Source of the DNA: Bog-473 sp963783245
Lineage (GTDB): Bacteria > Actinomycetota > Acidimicrobiia > Acidimicrobiales > RAAP-2
Length of the DNA stretch: 64,000 bases
NCBI GenBank assembly: GCA_963783245.1
Contig: CAWAMS010000002.1
Coordinates: 1,178,001 to 1,242,000 of the forward strand
Reading direction: 5' to 3'
Part shown: in pieces, positions 17,923 through 26,026 of the stretch
Layout: each line of letters starts with the position of its first letter
Numbering within the stretch: the stretch's first letter is position 1
Program-made: the position numbers and the translations under genes
The notes under the pieces: model-generated
What the model was told of the DNA's origin: nothing
Seen by the model: only the letters and a program-made list of their open reading frames with translations
The model's database searches: none

Positions 17923-18134
17923 GCGGCCTCCCCGGCCCAGAGAGCGCCTTCGACGATTCTTCGTCGGTTGGGGGTGGGTCGCCCGTTGTCGGGAGCCGGG
18001 ATTGCGGGGTCGACGAGGCCTGCACGACGAGGTCTTCCTCTTTCCCGGGCATGGAGGGCTCCGTCGGGCCGCTGCCGGGCACGGTCGCGCACAGACGCCG
18101 TGCGTCTTTTGGTGGGGGTCGCGTTCTTGGCCAT
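17919..18134 (-). CDS. Small basic protein, translationally coupled to the tyrosine phosphatase
   Basis: A 71-residue ORF beginning MAKNATPTKRRTASVRD with a strong AAAGGAG 5 nt upstream of the ATG at 18134 and ending in GALWAGEAA with a TGA that overlaps the phosphatase ATG. It is rich in Arg and Pro with no hydrophobic segment. I do not recognise a family. The good ribosome-binding site and the ATGA overlap are the reasons to call it real; a leader peptide whose translation opens the phosphatase start is an alternative. Confidence 0.5.
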   Translation of the reverse strand: MAKNATPTKRRTASVRDRARQRPDGALHARERGRPRRAGLVDPAIPAPDNGRPTPNRRRIVEGALWAGEAA

Positions 18135-18466
18135 GGGCGCTCCTTTTCGGACCCATCTCAGGGCGTCTCGTGGGCTCCTCGGGGAAGTTGGCGCACCATA
18201 TCGCCTGCTTAACGGGCCCTGGGGATCATGTCCGGCCCCGAAGCGTTCGGGGGGGTCCGGACAGAAAAGGGGGGGCGCCGCGTCCCGTGTGCGTCGGCAT
18301 GGCCGTAAGCTGACAGCCGTGGTAGCGGCCAGGCACGGGCGAAGTGGGCGGGCACACATTGTCTGTGCCGGGAACGCGTGCAAATATGGGCGGTGCATGG
18401 TCGTCACTAACAGGTTCGGCGCTGGATCGGGCGGGATGATGGGCCGAGGTGTGGGGGGTGTGGGTC
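18135..18466. other. 332-nt intergenic region with a strong hairpin
   Basis: Divergent gap between the small basic gene and the DUF3040 gene. It contains a long GC-rich hairpin at 18231-18261 (TCCGG/CCGGA outer arms, CCCGAA/TTCGGG inner arms, GCG loop). No T-run follows on either strand, so it is not a standard terminator. Further structured GC-rich sequence continues to about 18390. I could match it to no known RNA family by eye. Confidence 0.4.
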
Positions 18467-18871
18467 GTGCCTCTTTCTGAGCACGAACAGCGAATACTGG
18501 CTGAGCTCGAAGAGTCCCTGGTTCGGCAGGACCCCGAGTTCGCCGAGAGGGTCCGCTCCGAGTCCGTGTACCGCCATGCCGGTCGCTACTGCAAATGGGC
18601 GGCCGCCACCTTCGTTCTCGGTGTGGTCGTGCTGGTGGCATTTTTCGCCAAGACCCCGGTGGTCGGCTTCATCGGCGTGGTGATCATGTTCGGCTCGGCC
18701 GTTGTCTTCGAACGCAATCTCCGCCGGATGGGACGGGCGGGATGGCACGACCTCACGCGCGGCAGGGATGGAGAGCAGTCGAAGGCGTCCGCTGCATCGA
18801 ATGGCTTCGAGGGAGCCGTCACCGAAGCCCGTGACTGGTTCCGCACCAGGTTCCACCGGCGAGAGAACTGA
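18467..18871 (+). CDS. DUF3040 small membrane protein
   Basis: The GTG at 18467 gives MPLSEHEQRILAELEESL, the diagnostic N-terminus of the actinobacterial DUF3040 family. The 134-residue product has a cytosolic acidic helix, two closely spaced hydrophobic helices (about residues 45-85) and a charged C-terminal tail. Function is unknown for the family. Convergent with nothing; the ROK kinase gene follows on the same strand after 60 nt. Confidence 0.85.
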   Translation: MPLSEHEQRILAELEESLVRQDPEFAERVRSESVYRHAGRYCKWAAATFVLGVVVLVAFFAKTPVVGFIGVVIMFGSAVVFERNLRRMGRAGWHDLTRGRDGEQSKASAASNGFEGAVTEARDWFRTRFHRREN

Positions 18872-18931
18872 TCCTCCGGCGGGATTTCCCGCGCCTCGTG
18901 GTCGACGTGCCCAATCTGTCGTGAGGTCCTC

Positions 18932-19889
18932 GTGACCGACCTCGCGTTGGCCGTCGACATCGGGGGCACCAAAATGGCGGTCGCACTCGTCGACCGCCTG
19001 GGAAACCTCCGCCGGAGAGCCCAGGTTCCGACTCCTCCGACAACGGGTCCCGGGGAAAAGGACGCCGAGACGTTGTGGCAGACCTTGGCCGACCTCGTCC
19101 GGCACGTCGCCCATGGTGAGGTCGACGTGGCCGGCGAGGCCAATGTCGGCAGGCGAGGCCAATGTGGCAGGCGAGGCCAATGTGGTTTCGGAGGCTTCGA
19201 TTGTCGTGTGTGGCGTCGGTTGCGGAGGACCGATGCGTCCCGGAGGGGAAACCGTCTCGCCTCTCAACATCGGTGGGTGGAGAGACTTTCCTCTGCGGGC
19301 ACGGCTGCGAGAGCTCACGTCCGTACCGACGTTCGTGGACAACGATGCGAAAGCGTTGGCTCTGGCCGAGGGAGCGATGGGCGCTGCGGCCGGGGAGCGC
19401 GACTTCATCGGCATGGTCGTATCGACCGGCATCGGCGGCGGCATCGTTCTCGAAGGCCGTCTCCTCGGGGGCCGTTTGGGCAACGCCGGCCACATCGGGC
19501 ATGTGGTCGTGGAGCCCGATGGTCGGCCGTGTCCGTGCGGCGGCAGGGGTTGCCTCGAAGCAGAGGCATCCGGCACGGCACTGGCCGAGATCACCGGCCG
19601 GCCGGCGGCACTGGCGCCGCCGGATATCGTCGCACGGGCCGGAACCTTGGTGGGCCGCGCGGTGGCGTCGGTCGTCAATCTCCTCGATCTCCCGCTTGCC
19701 GTCGTCAGTGGATCGGTCGCCTTGGGCTTCGGTGCCCCGTTCTTCGCTGCCGCCCAACAAGAGGTGGAGCTTCGTTGCGGGCTCGAATTCGCCCGAGGCG
19801 CCAAGGTCGTGTCGGGAGGGCTGGGCGATCGGGGACCACTCGTCGGGGCGAGCTGTGTGGGATGGCGCGGATTGGACGGGACACGGTGA
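18932..19889 (+). CDS. ROK-family sugar kinase, probable glucokinase (frameshifted)
   Basis: Phosphorylates glucose or a related sugar with ATP. The N-terminal part (GTG 18932) has LALAVDIGGTKMAVALVD; after residue 70 the frame breaks inside a tandem repeat and continues one base later with VVCGVGCGGPM, VSPLNIGGW, VDNDAKALALAEGAMG, VVSTGIGGGIV, GNAGHIGHVVVEPDGRPCPCGGRGCLEAEASG (the ROK zinc-binding CxCGxxGCxE motif) and VVSGSVALGFG. About 318 residues when joined. The second of the repeat copies has one extra C at 19147; deleting it restores the frame. The stop overlaps the next gene (GTGA). Confidence 0.85.
19127..19199. repeat. 18-bp tandem repeat inside the ROK kinase gene
   Basis: Units at 19127-19144, 19145-19163 (19 nt, one extra C) and 19164-19181 encode AGEANV, followed by a degenerate copy (SEA). 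The odd-length second unit is where the kinase reading frame breaks. Confidence 0.85.
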
Positions 19890-20209
19890 GCGGACCGTCG
19901 ACCCCGCCAGCGGGGCGAACCCGACGTGGGAGGGGCACCGGACGTCGGAGGGGCACCGACGTCGCGGTCGTGCTCGCAGCGGTCGTTCCTCATCCTTCGC
20001 TCTGGTGGGCGGGTGTTGCCGCGCTGGCTCGGCTCTCACGCCGACGATGGTGGCGCCGCCCGCCGTTTCTCCCCGTTCCGGGCGATGCCTATTGGGATTT
20101 CCGACTGGTCACCGCGTTCGGTGGCACAGGCCGGGACGCCGTCGTCGGGCGCGACGACGTCGTGGCCTACCTCCGATGGTGTCGAAGGACCCGCCCCCGC
20201 CGCGGGTAG
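19886..20209 (+). CDS. Small conserved actinobacterial protein
   Basis: A 107-residue ORF whose GTG overlaps the ROK kinase stop. The C-terminal two thirds (VVPHPSLWWAGVAALARLSR, RRWWRRPPFLPVPGDAYWDFRL, DDVVAYLRWCRR) has the Trp/Arg-rich 'WWRRPPFLP...YW.FR..T' pattern I recognise from uncharacterised actinobacterial proteins of about 90-100 residues. The first 30 residues are Arg/Gly/Pro-rich with a small internal repeat and may not all be translated. Function unknown. Confidence 0.55.
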   Translation: MSGPSTPPAGRTRRGRGTGRRRGTDVAVVLAAVVPHPSLWWAGVAALARLSRRRWWRRPPFLPVPGDAYWDFRLVTAFGGTGRDAVVGRDDVVAYLRWCRRTRPRRG

Positions 20210-20319
20210 CCTCTGAGCGCTGTGACTTCTCTGATGGCTGGAGCCAACTCCCGCTGGGCCGCACGTCGAGCCCCTGTCCCGCCGGCGGCTCCCATACGCC
20301 CCTTTCTGGTGGCCTGAAG

Positions 20320-20826
20320 ATGGAGCGAGTGCTCCTGCTCAATGCGACGTATGAGCCGCTGGCACTCGTATCCGATCGCCGGGCGGTCGTTCTCGTTTTG
20401 GCCGGTCGTGCCGAACCGGTGGCGTTTCGCGAGGACTGCTCGGTCTTTCACTCGGCCTCGCTCGACGTGGACGTTCCTTCGATCGTCCGTCTGGCCCACA
20501 TGGTGCGCATTCCCCGCTGGGCCCGGACGCCTCCCGTGACGCGGCGCTCCGTCTTGCGGAGGGACGGCGGTCTGTGCGTCTATTGCTCCGAGCCGGCCGA
20601 CACCATCGATCACGTCATACCCCGCAGCCGGGGGGGCACGCACGACTGGTCGAACGTGGTGGCGGCCTGCAAACGCGACAACCTCACCAAGGCGGACCTC
20701 CTGCTCTCGGAGTTGGGGTGGACGTTACGCGTGAAGCCGGCGCCTCCCGACGGATATCTGTGGCGGCTCCGCCACCTCTCGGACGTCGACCCCTTGTGGG
20801 AGCCGTACCTCGCTGCGGCGTCTTGA
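20320..20826 (+). CDS. HNH endonuclease family protein
   Basis: A 168-residue protein of the widespread actinobacterial HNH family. The N-terminus MERVLLLNATYEPLALVS and the region LRRDGGLCVYCSEPADTIDHVIPRSRGGTHDWSNVVAACKRDN contain the CxxC zinc ligand pair and the DHV..HNH-like catalytic core; a second CxxC (usually CxxCN) is partly replaced by CKRDN, so the zinc site is incomplete. The stop overlaps the start of the lipoate ligase gene. Role unknown; such genes are chromosomal singletons rather than mobile. Confidence 0.85.
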   Translation: MERVLLLNATYEPLALVSDRRAVVLVLAGRAEPVAFREDCSVFHSASLDVDVPSIVRLAHMVRIPRWARTPPVTRRSVLRRDGGLCVYCSEPADTIDHVIPRSRGGTHDWSNVVAACKRDNLTKADLLLSELGWTLRVKPAPPDGYLWRLRHLSDVDPLWEPYLAAAS

Positions 20827-21582
20827 CGACACGTCCCGTGCCGTCACGGCCCGGTACGTACCCTGTCGCTGACCCGGGCCACCCGACAGGCCCCCGACCG
20901 CAGCCCGATCCGAATCCCTTGTTCGATGTCGCGCCGTTCAGGGCTCTGACGAATCGACATGCGGTCGTCCGAAAGGCGCAGCATCCGACGATGGTCCTCG
21001 GCAGCACGCAGCATGTCGACCTCATCGACACGGAGCGGGCGGCGTGCCTCGGGGTGGAGGTGGTCCGGCGCCGTGGCGGCGGGGGAGCGGTATTCCTCGG
21101 ACCGGGTGACCACCTCTGGATCGAGGCGTGGATTCCCCGGGAGGATCCACTGTGGGATGCCGATGTTGCGGCAGCGGCGGGATGGGTGGGTGCCTGGTGG
21201 TCGGCCGCGCTGGCCTCATTCGGCGTCGGTGGGTGTGTGGTGCACAAAGGGCGCGCCCAGCCAGGGAAATACGGGGCGCTGGTGTGTTTCTCGGGCAAGG
21301 GCCCGGGTGAAGTGTTCGTCGGTGATCGCAAAGTGACGGGTGTCTCCCAGTGGCGAGGGAGAGAGGGTGCCCTCTTTCACACCTGCGCCTATGTGCACTG
21401 GGATCCGCGCCCACTTGCTGAGCTCTTCCGGCCTGGACGCGCCTTTGGAGGCGGAACTCGTGGCGGATTTGGACGCCGCGGCCATCGGGCTCGACGACCT
21501 GCACCTCGTGGACGGGGAGCCCACCACCCTCGGGGAGGCACTCTTGTCGTCGTTCGGGGACTGGGGCTCGGGCCGGGCCTGA
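20823..21582 (+). CDS. Lipoate-protein ligase A-like (BPL/LPL) family protein (frameshifted)
   Basis: Attaches lipoate or octanoate to lipoyl domains. Starting at the TTG 20823 (overlapping the HNH stop) or GTG 20838, the product shows FDVAPFRALTNRHAVVRKA, VVRRRGGGGAVFLGPGD, IEAWIP, and KGRAQPGKYGALVCF, GDRKVTGVSQWRGREGALF (with the catalytic Lys in KVTG). The frame breaks between 21405 and 21435; the correct C-terminus (LDAPLEAELVADLDAAAIGL, LGEALLSSFGDWGSGRA) continues in another frame to 21582. About 250 residues in total. One base change restores the frame. Confidence 0.78.
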
Positions 21583-21827
21583 CGGCCGCTGATCCGCCGG
21601 CTCTGTTGGCGCCGGCATCAGCCTGAAGGGCCCCGGCCGTTCTGGGCCCACCCCGTCGGCCCCCTCGCGGCCCGCTCGTGCGCGTGCGTGCTCCGGACCG
21701 TGATCCGGGCTGGAAGGCGACAGCCCCGCGGGGTCGGACGAACCGTCACTTTTCGGGCACGTGAGGGGTTGTCGCGCGGTCTCGGTTGCCAAAAGGGTGC
21801 GGGCGGGAGGAAGAGGGTTGAATGTGG

Positions 21828-21856
21828 TTGCTAGGTGGGGGGAAAGGGCGTAGAGT
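21828..21856 (+). promoter_or_regulatory. Predicted dcw-cluster promoter
   Basis: TTGCTA (21828-21833), a 17-nt spacer and TAGAGT (21851-21856) match sigma-70-type elements at 4/6 and with ideal spacing. The MraZ repeat array overlaps its spacer and -10, which is what is expected for autorepression. Confidence 0.55.
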
Positions 21857-21870
21857 GGCGCGAAATGGAG
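21836..21870 (+). promoter_or_regulatory. Candidate MraZ operator (four 10-bp-spaced repeats)
   Basis: TGGGG, GGGCG, TGGCG and TGGAG start at 21836, 21846, 21856 and 21866, exactly 10 bp apart. MraZ is known to bind direct TGGGN repeats separated by 5 nt in front of its own gene, so position, unit and period all fit. Confidence 0.6.
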
Positions 21871-21921
21871 TAGAGAGCGTTCAAGGACGCAGTTCAGGGA
21901 GCGTCGTGGGAGATCGGGCCA

Positions 21922-22356
21922 GTGGCAGGATTTGTAGGCAGATACGAGCATTCGCTCGATATCAAGGGCAGGGTGATCCTGCCCGCCAAATTCCGTGCCC
22001 AGTTCGAACGAGGCGGTTACCTGGCGCAACAGTCCGAGGGTTGCCTGGCTCTTTGGACCCCGGGGGAGTTCGATCGGCAGATGGCCGTCATGCAGGAGCG
22101 GGCCGAGTCGGGTCGCGCCAATCGGAACAGGGCACGCCTGTGGGCATCGAGTTCCCACGAGGTGGAAATCGATCGACAGGGTCGCATGGCGATCCCCTCC
22201 TATCTGCGTGCATTCGCCGGACTCGAGAACGAGGTGTTGGTGCACGGAGCGATCGATCGCGTGGAGCTGTGGAATCCGACATCGTGGGCCGAGCGCGTGC
22301 TGCCAGAAGAGAGCTGGTTGCTCAATGGCGACGACGAAACAGATGCAAAGGAGTGA
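21922..22356 (+). CDS. mraZ: MraZ, transcriptional regulator of the dcw cluster
   Basis: AbrB-fold DNA-binding protein that represses its own operon. The 144-residue product contains both half-repeats: FVGRYEHSLDIKGRVILPAKFR near the N-terminus and HEVEIDRQGRMAIPSYLRAFAGL in the middle. It is the first gene of the cluster. The GTG at 21922 has GGGAG 9 nt upstream. rsmH starts 152 nt downstream. Confidence 0.95.
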   Translation: MAGFVGRYEHSLDIKGRVILPAKFRAQFERGGYLAQQSEGCLALWTPGEFDRQMAVMQERAESGRANRNRARLWASSSHEVEIDRQGRMAIPSYLRAFAGLENEVLVHGAIDRVELWNPTSWAERVLPEESWLLNGDDETDAKE

Positions 22357-22508
22357 TCACAGAGAACCTTGTGAAACCGATGACAGCAGCGGATGCTCGC
22401 TGGACCATGTGCAGCTCCTCGACCGGTGTGGCGGAAGATCACTCCACCCTCTTCCCCGGAGAAGCGGGAACTCACCCTTCGCTCCTCCATCCAGTCGGGG
22501 GGCTGCAG

Positions 22509-23432
22509 ATGGTCCACTCATTCGAACACGTTCCCGTGATGCGCGATGAAGTCGTGGCGCTTTTCGCCCCCGTCCCCGGTGGCATCCTCGTCGACGCCAC
22601 GCTCGGCGGTGGAGGTCACAGCGCGGCACTCTTGGCCGCCCATCAGGGCCTCCGCATCATCGGGCTCGATCGCGACCCGGTTGCTCTCGCCGCTGCCGCC
22701 GAGCGTCTTGCTCCATTCGGTGATCGGATCACGATGGTCCATGCCGCGTTCTCGGCCCTCCCCGATGTCACGGCGGGACCGCTGTCAGGTGTGCTGTTCG
22801 ACCTCGGCGTGAGTTCGCCCCAGCTCGACCAGGCCGAGAGAGGCTTCTCGTATCGTGCGGACGCGGCCCTTGACATGCGCATGGACCCCTCCATCGGGAG
22901 GACTGCGGCGCAATTGGTCAACGAGCTTCCCGAGGCGGCGCTGACCGAACTCTTTCGTGAGAACGGCGAAGGGCGAATGTCGGGGCGGATCGCGCGGGCG
23001 ATCGTGCGTGCCCGACCGCTTACCTCGACGATCCAGCTGGCCGACGTGGTCGCCGCGGCCGTGCCGGCGGCGATCCGTCGACGGGGCCACCCGGCCAAAC
23101 GGGTGTTCCAGGCTCTGCGCATCGCAGTGAACGACGAGCTGGCGGAGCTGGCGGCGGCGCTTCCGGTAGCCGTGGATCGCTTGGCGGTCGGCGGCCGATG
23201 TGCCGTCATCAGCTACCACTCCGGCGAGGACCGCCTGACCAAGCAGATCTTCAATCACGCCAGCACCGGCGGGTGCACCTGTCCCCCTGCGATGCCCTGC
23301 GTGTGCGGTGCGGTCGCGCGGCACGAGCTGGTATTCCGCGGGGCGCGGCAGCCCGGGCCGGGGGAGATCAGCATCAATCGCCGAGCGGGAAGCGCCCGGT
23401 TGCGGGCCATCGCGCGGACGGTGGCTCCATAG
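22509..23432 (+). CDS. rsmH: RsmH, 16S rRNA (cytosine-1402-N4)-methyltransferase
   Basis: SAM-dependent methyltransferase acting on 16S rRNA at the ribosomal P-site. In the 307 residues I see the substrate-domain start HVPVMRDEVVALF, SAM motif VDATLGGGGHS, LDRDPVAL, LFDLGVSSPQLDQAERGFSYR, MRMDPS, RARPLTSTIQLADVV, HPAKRVFQALRIAVNDEL, VISYHSGEDR. The ATG at 22509 has a G6 run 6 nt upstream; the open frame continues upstream without conserved sequence. The GTG of ftsL overlaps the stop. Confidence 0.96.
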   Translation: MVHSFEHVPVMRDEVVALFAPVPGGILVDATLGGGGHSAALLAAHQGLRIIGLDRDPVALAAAAERLAPFGDRITMVHAAFSALPDVTAGPLSGVLFDLGVSSPQLDQAERGFSYRADAALDMRMDPSIGRTAAQLVNELPEAALTELFRENGEGRMSGRIARAIVRARPLTSTIQLADVVAAAVPAAIRRRGHPAKRVFQALRIAVNDELAELAAALPVAVDRLAVGGRCAVISYHSGEDRLTKQIFNHASTGGCTCPPAMPCVCGAVARHELVFRGARQPGPGEISINRRAGSARLRAIARTVAP

Positions 23433-23893
23433 TGGCGGCTCCGTCATCGGGTGCGGCGCGCCGGGTCGCCTCTCCGCCTCCCCGAAATGATCCCGGACGG
23501 TCGCCCAAGCCGACACCGCTGGAAGTCGTCCCCTCCCGTAGGAGTGATCGTGCCCGGGGCCGCATCGTCAAGTTCCTGCCGGTCGCCATGGTTGTCGTGG
23601 CGCTCCTGATCGTCGTGGGTGGACAGGCCATGTTGGCCAACGGCCAGGTCCGCATGGCGCGTCTGGATCAACGCCTCCAGATCGCCCAGAGTGAGCATCG
23701 CCAACAGGAGCTCGACGTGGCCGAACGGGAGACCCCTTCACGGATAACCGGTGCGGCGACGGCGCAGCTCCATATGGTCCATCCCCTCCATGTGATCCAG
23801 CTCCCCTACGTTTCGTTACGGACGCCGCTGCCCACCCCCACGGTGACCCCGAAAGGCACCGCTGCCACGAACACGTCGACCAGGTCGCCGTGA
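23432..23893 (+). CDS. ftsL: FtsL-like divisome protein
   Basis: A 153-residue single-pass membrane protein: basic cytosolic N-terminus, one transmembrane helix (KFLPVAMVVVALLIVVGGQA, about residues 48-67) and a short coiled coil (RLDQRLQIAQSEHRQQELDVAE) outside. The sequence itself is not conserved enough to identify, but position between rsmH and ftsI, topology and size are those of FtsL, which bridges FtsQ/FtsB-type proteins to FtsW-FtsI. The GTG overlaps the rsmH stop and the ftsI GTG overlaps its own stop. Confidence 0.75.
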   Translation: MAAPSSGAARRVASPPPRNDPGRSPKPTPLEVVPSRRSDRARGRIVKFLPVAMVVVALLIVVGGQAMLANGQVRMARLDQRLQIAQSEHRQQELDVAERETPSRITGAATAQLHMVHPLHVIQLPYVSLRTPLPTPTVTPKGTAATNTSTRSP

Positions 23894-25941
23894 GCGTCAC
23901 GACGCGACACACCGCTGGGCGCGCGCGCGCCGTCCCATCTGCGAGCGGCGGGGTCCGAGCTCCGGCCAGGCCTCACACGGGGCGTCGCTCGACACGGGGC
24001 GTCGCTCCGACACGGGGCGTCGAGTTCCGCCACAGAAGAAGGTGGCGCATCGTGAGGTCAGGCGCACCGAGTTCGCGCCACCCCGACCCCCACCCCGGCG
24101 CCCGCCCCCGGGTGCGGACCGCCCCCACGCGGCCTACGAACTCTTCGGGTCTCACATTCCAACGGCGCGTCCGGCTGGTGCGGATGGTGTTGGTCCTGGC
24201 GCTCCTCTTCATGGTGGCCCGGCTGGTCGACGTGCAGATCATCCACTCGGGCACGTACCAAGCCGAGGCTCGGAACGAATCGCACCATCCGACCACGCTG
24301 AGCTCGCTACGCGGGGGAATCTACGCCCGTGACGGTGCACCTCTCGCGCTCTCGGTTCCGACCAACGACGTGATAGCGGACGACTTCCAGGTGGCGCACC
24401 CTACGAAGACGGCCCTCGCTCTCTCCCCGCTCCTCCACATTCCCGCGACGACGCTTGCCCCCGAACTCCGCCGCCATTCGGGCTACGTCGTGTTGGCCAA
24501 GCAGATTCCCCAGAGCGACGGACAGAAGATCGCCACTGACGCGCTGCCGGGGATCACGCTCGCGAACGACTCGAAGCGGGTAGTGACAAATGGCAACCTT
24601 GCCGCGCCGGTCATCGGATTCACCAATGCGACCGACAAGGGCGCGGCAGGTATCGAGTACGCCGACAACCGGTTGCTCTCGGGCACGGCCAGCGAAAAAA
24701 CGCTCATCGAGTCGCCGTCCGGAATCTCGCTCCCATCTTCGGGCGTCGGGAGCGCCTCCTCCAGGGCCGGGGTCGGAGTGGAGCTGACGCTCGACACCCA
24801 GCTCCAATACGAGTCGGAGCAGGCTCTGGCGCAGGCCATCGAGTCGTCAAAGGCCCTGAGCGGCACGGCTGTCGTCATGGACGTGAAGACCGGTCAGATC
24901 TTGTCCATGGCCAATCTCGTGTCGACGCACCCGAACACCCCGGCGGCCGCCAAAGTACCCGCCGCCACGACTGCGGGCGGTGTGATCCCGATCGGGCCCA
25001 AGGACAGCGTCAAGGAGGCTTCGAACAACACTGCGGTGACCCAGCTCTACGAACCTGGCTCCGTCTTCAAGTTGGTCACGTTCTCCGCTGCTCTCCAGGA
25101 CGGGCTCATCAATCCGAACTCCGTCTTCACCGTGCCGGATCAGATAACGCTGGACGGCTCCAGTTTCCACGACGCCGAACCGCACCCGACGGAGCAGCTC
25201 ACCGCCACGCAGATCCTGGCGCAGTCCTCGAACATCGGCACATCACAGATCGCGCAGGGCCTCGGTGAGCAACGCCTGCTGGCCCAGGTGGGCAATCTGG
25301 GGTTCGGCAAGGCGACGGGCCTTGACTTCCCGGGGGAATCGGCCGGGTTGGTGGCCACCGCGGCCCAGTGGGAGCCGACCGACTACGTGTCCCTGCCCAT
25401 CGGGCAGGTCGATGCCGTGAGTGCGCTGCAGGTCCTCGACGCCTACAACGCGGTCGCCAACGGCGGCACGTTCGTCCAGCCCAAGCTGGTGCAGGCGACG
25501 GTGAGCCCGTCGGGCGCCGTGGAAAAGACCGCGCCGTCACGGACGCATCGGGTCTTCTCGCCGCAGGTCGACGCCGAGCTCACCTCGATGCTGGAACAGG
25601 TCGTTTCGGCGGGAACGGGCTCGAGCGCCGTCGTTCCCGGGTACACCGTTGCTGGAAAGACGGGCACCGCACAGATACCGACGACCGGGAAGGATGCCTA
25701 TACGGTGGGCGCCTACATGGCCTCGTTCGTCGGGTTCGCCCCGGCCGTCAACCCGACGTTCTCGATGATCGTCGTCCTCGATCGCCCCACACCCATCTTC
25801 GGTGGCACGGTGGCCGCGCCGGTGTTCTCCCAGATCATGAGCTATGCGCTCCACCGTTATGACATTCCCACGACGCCGGGTGCGGCGACGCAGGGTGCGC
25901 CCGCACAGTCGCCCAGTAGCCAAGCGCAGGACATCACGTGA
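23890..25941 (+). CDS. ftsI: FtsI/PBP2b-class septal peptidoglycan transpeptidase
   Basis: Class B penicillin-binding protein that crosslinks septal peptidoglycan with FtsW. After a long disordered Arg/Pro/Thr-rich N-terminus (about 95 residues) there is one transmembrane helix (VRMVLVLALLFMVARLVDVQ), the dimerisation domain (LRGGIYARDGAPLALSV) and the transpeptidase domain with SVFK (Ser391), SSN near 445 and KTG (Lys590) motifs. No PASTA domains. The N-terminal region contains a 17/18-bp tandem repeat at 23975-24024 whose first copy is in a different frame from the next two, so the exact N-terminus is uncertain. Confidence 0.94.
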   Translation: MSVTTRHTAGRARAVPSASGGVRAPARPHTGRRSTRGVAPTRGVEFRHRRRWRIVRSGAPSSRHPDPHPGARPRVRTAPTRPTNSSGLTFQRRVRLVRMVLVLALLFMVARLVDVQIIHSGTYQAEARNESHHPTTLSSLRGGIYARDGAPLALSVPTNDVIADDFQVAHPTKTALALSPLLHIPATTLAPELRRHSGYVVLAKQIPQSDGQKIATDALPGITLANDSKRVVTNGNLAAPVIGFTNATDKGAAGIEYADNRLLSGTASEKTLIESPSGISLPSSGVGSASSRAGVGVELTLDTQLQYESEQALAQAIESSKALSGTAVVMDVKTGQILSMANLVSTHPNTPAAAKVPAATTAGGVIPIGPKDSVKEASNNTAVTQLYEPGSVFKLVTFSAALQDGLINPNSVFTVPDQITLDGSSFHDAEPHPTEQLTATQILAQSSNIGTSQIAQGLGEQRLLAQVGNLGFGKATGLDFPGESAGLVATAAQWEPTDYVSLPIGQVDAVSALQVLDAYNAVANGGTFVQPKLVQATVSPSGAVEKTAPSRTHRVFSPQVDAELTSMLEQVVSAGTGSSAVVPGYTVAGKTGTAQIPTTGKDAYTVGAYMASFVGFAPAVNPTFSMIVVLDRPTPIFGGTVAAPVFSQIMSYALHRYDIPTTPGAATQGAPAQSPSSQAQDIT

Positions 25942-26026
25942 GCCGGTACCATCGTCGGTCCGATGGCGCGACGCGCGGAGCCCCCGCGCGAATTCCGCTG
26001 TTCGGGCGACCGTGCGAACCGTGCAG

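Larger units (their letters stand above)
21583..21921. promoter_or_regulatory. 339-nt intergenic region upstream of the dcw cluster
   Basis: No ORF of note. The left part is GC-rich with a GGGCCCCGG...GGGCCC inverted repeat around 21628-21655. The right part holds the dcw promoter and MraZ box described separately. The distance from the predicted -10 to mraZ is 65 nt. Confidence 0.5.

Noticed and set aside
19127..19199. Phase-variable ROK kinase through repeat slippage
   Set aside because: The unit is 18 bp, a multiple of three, so slippage would not switch the frame; the extra C is better explained as an error.
20574..20822. Upstream extension of the lipoate ligase frame
   Set aside because: It lies in the +1 frame over the HNH nuclease gene and encodes unconserved Arg/Gly-rich sequence.
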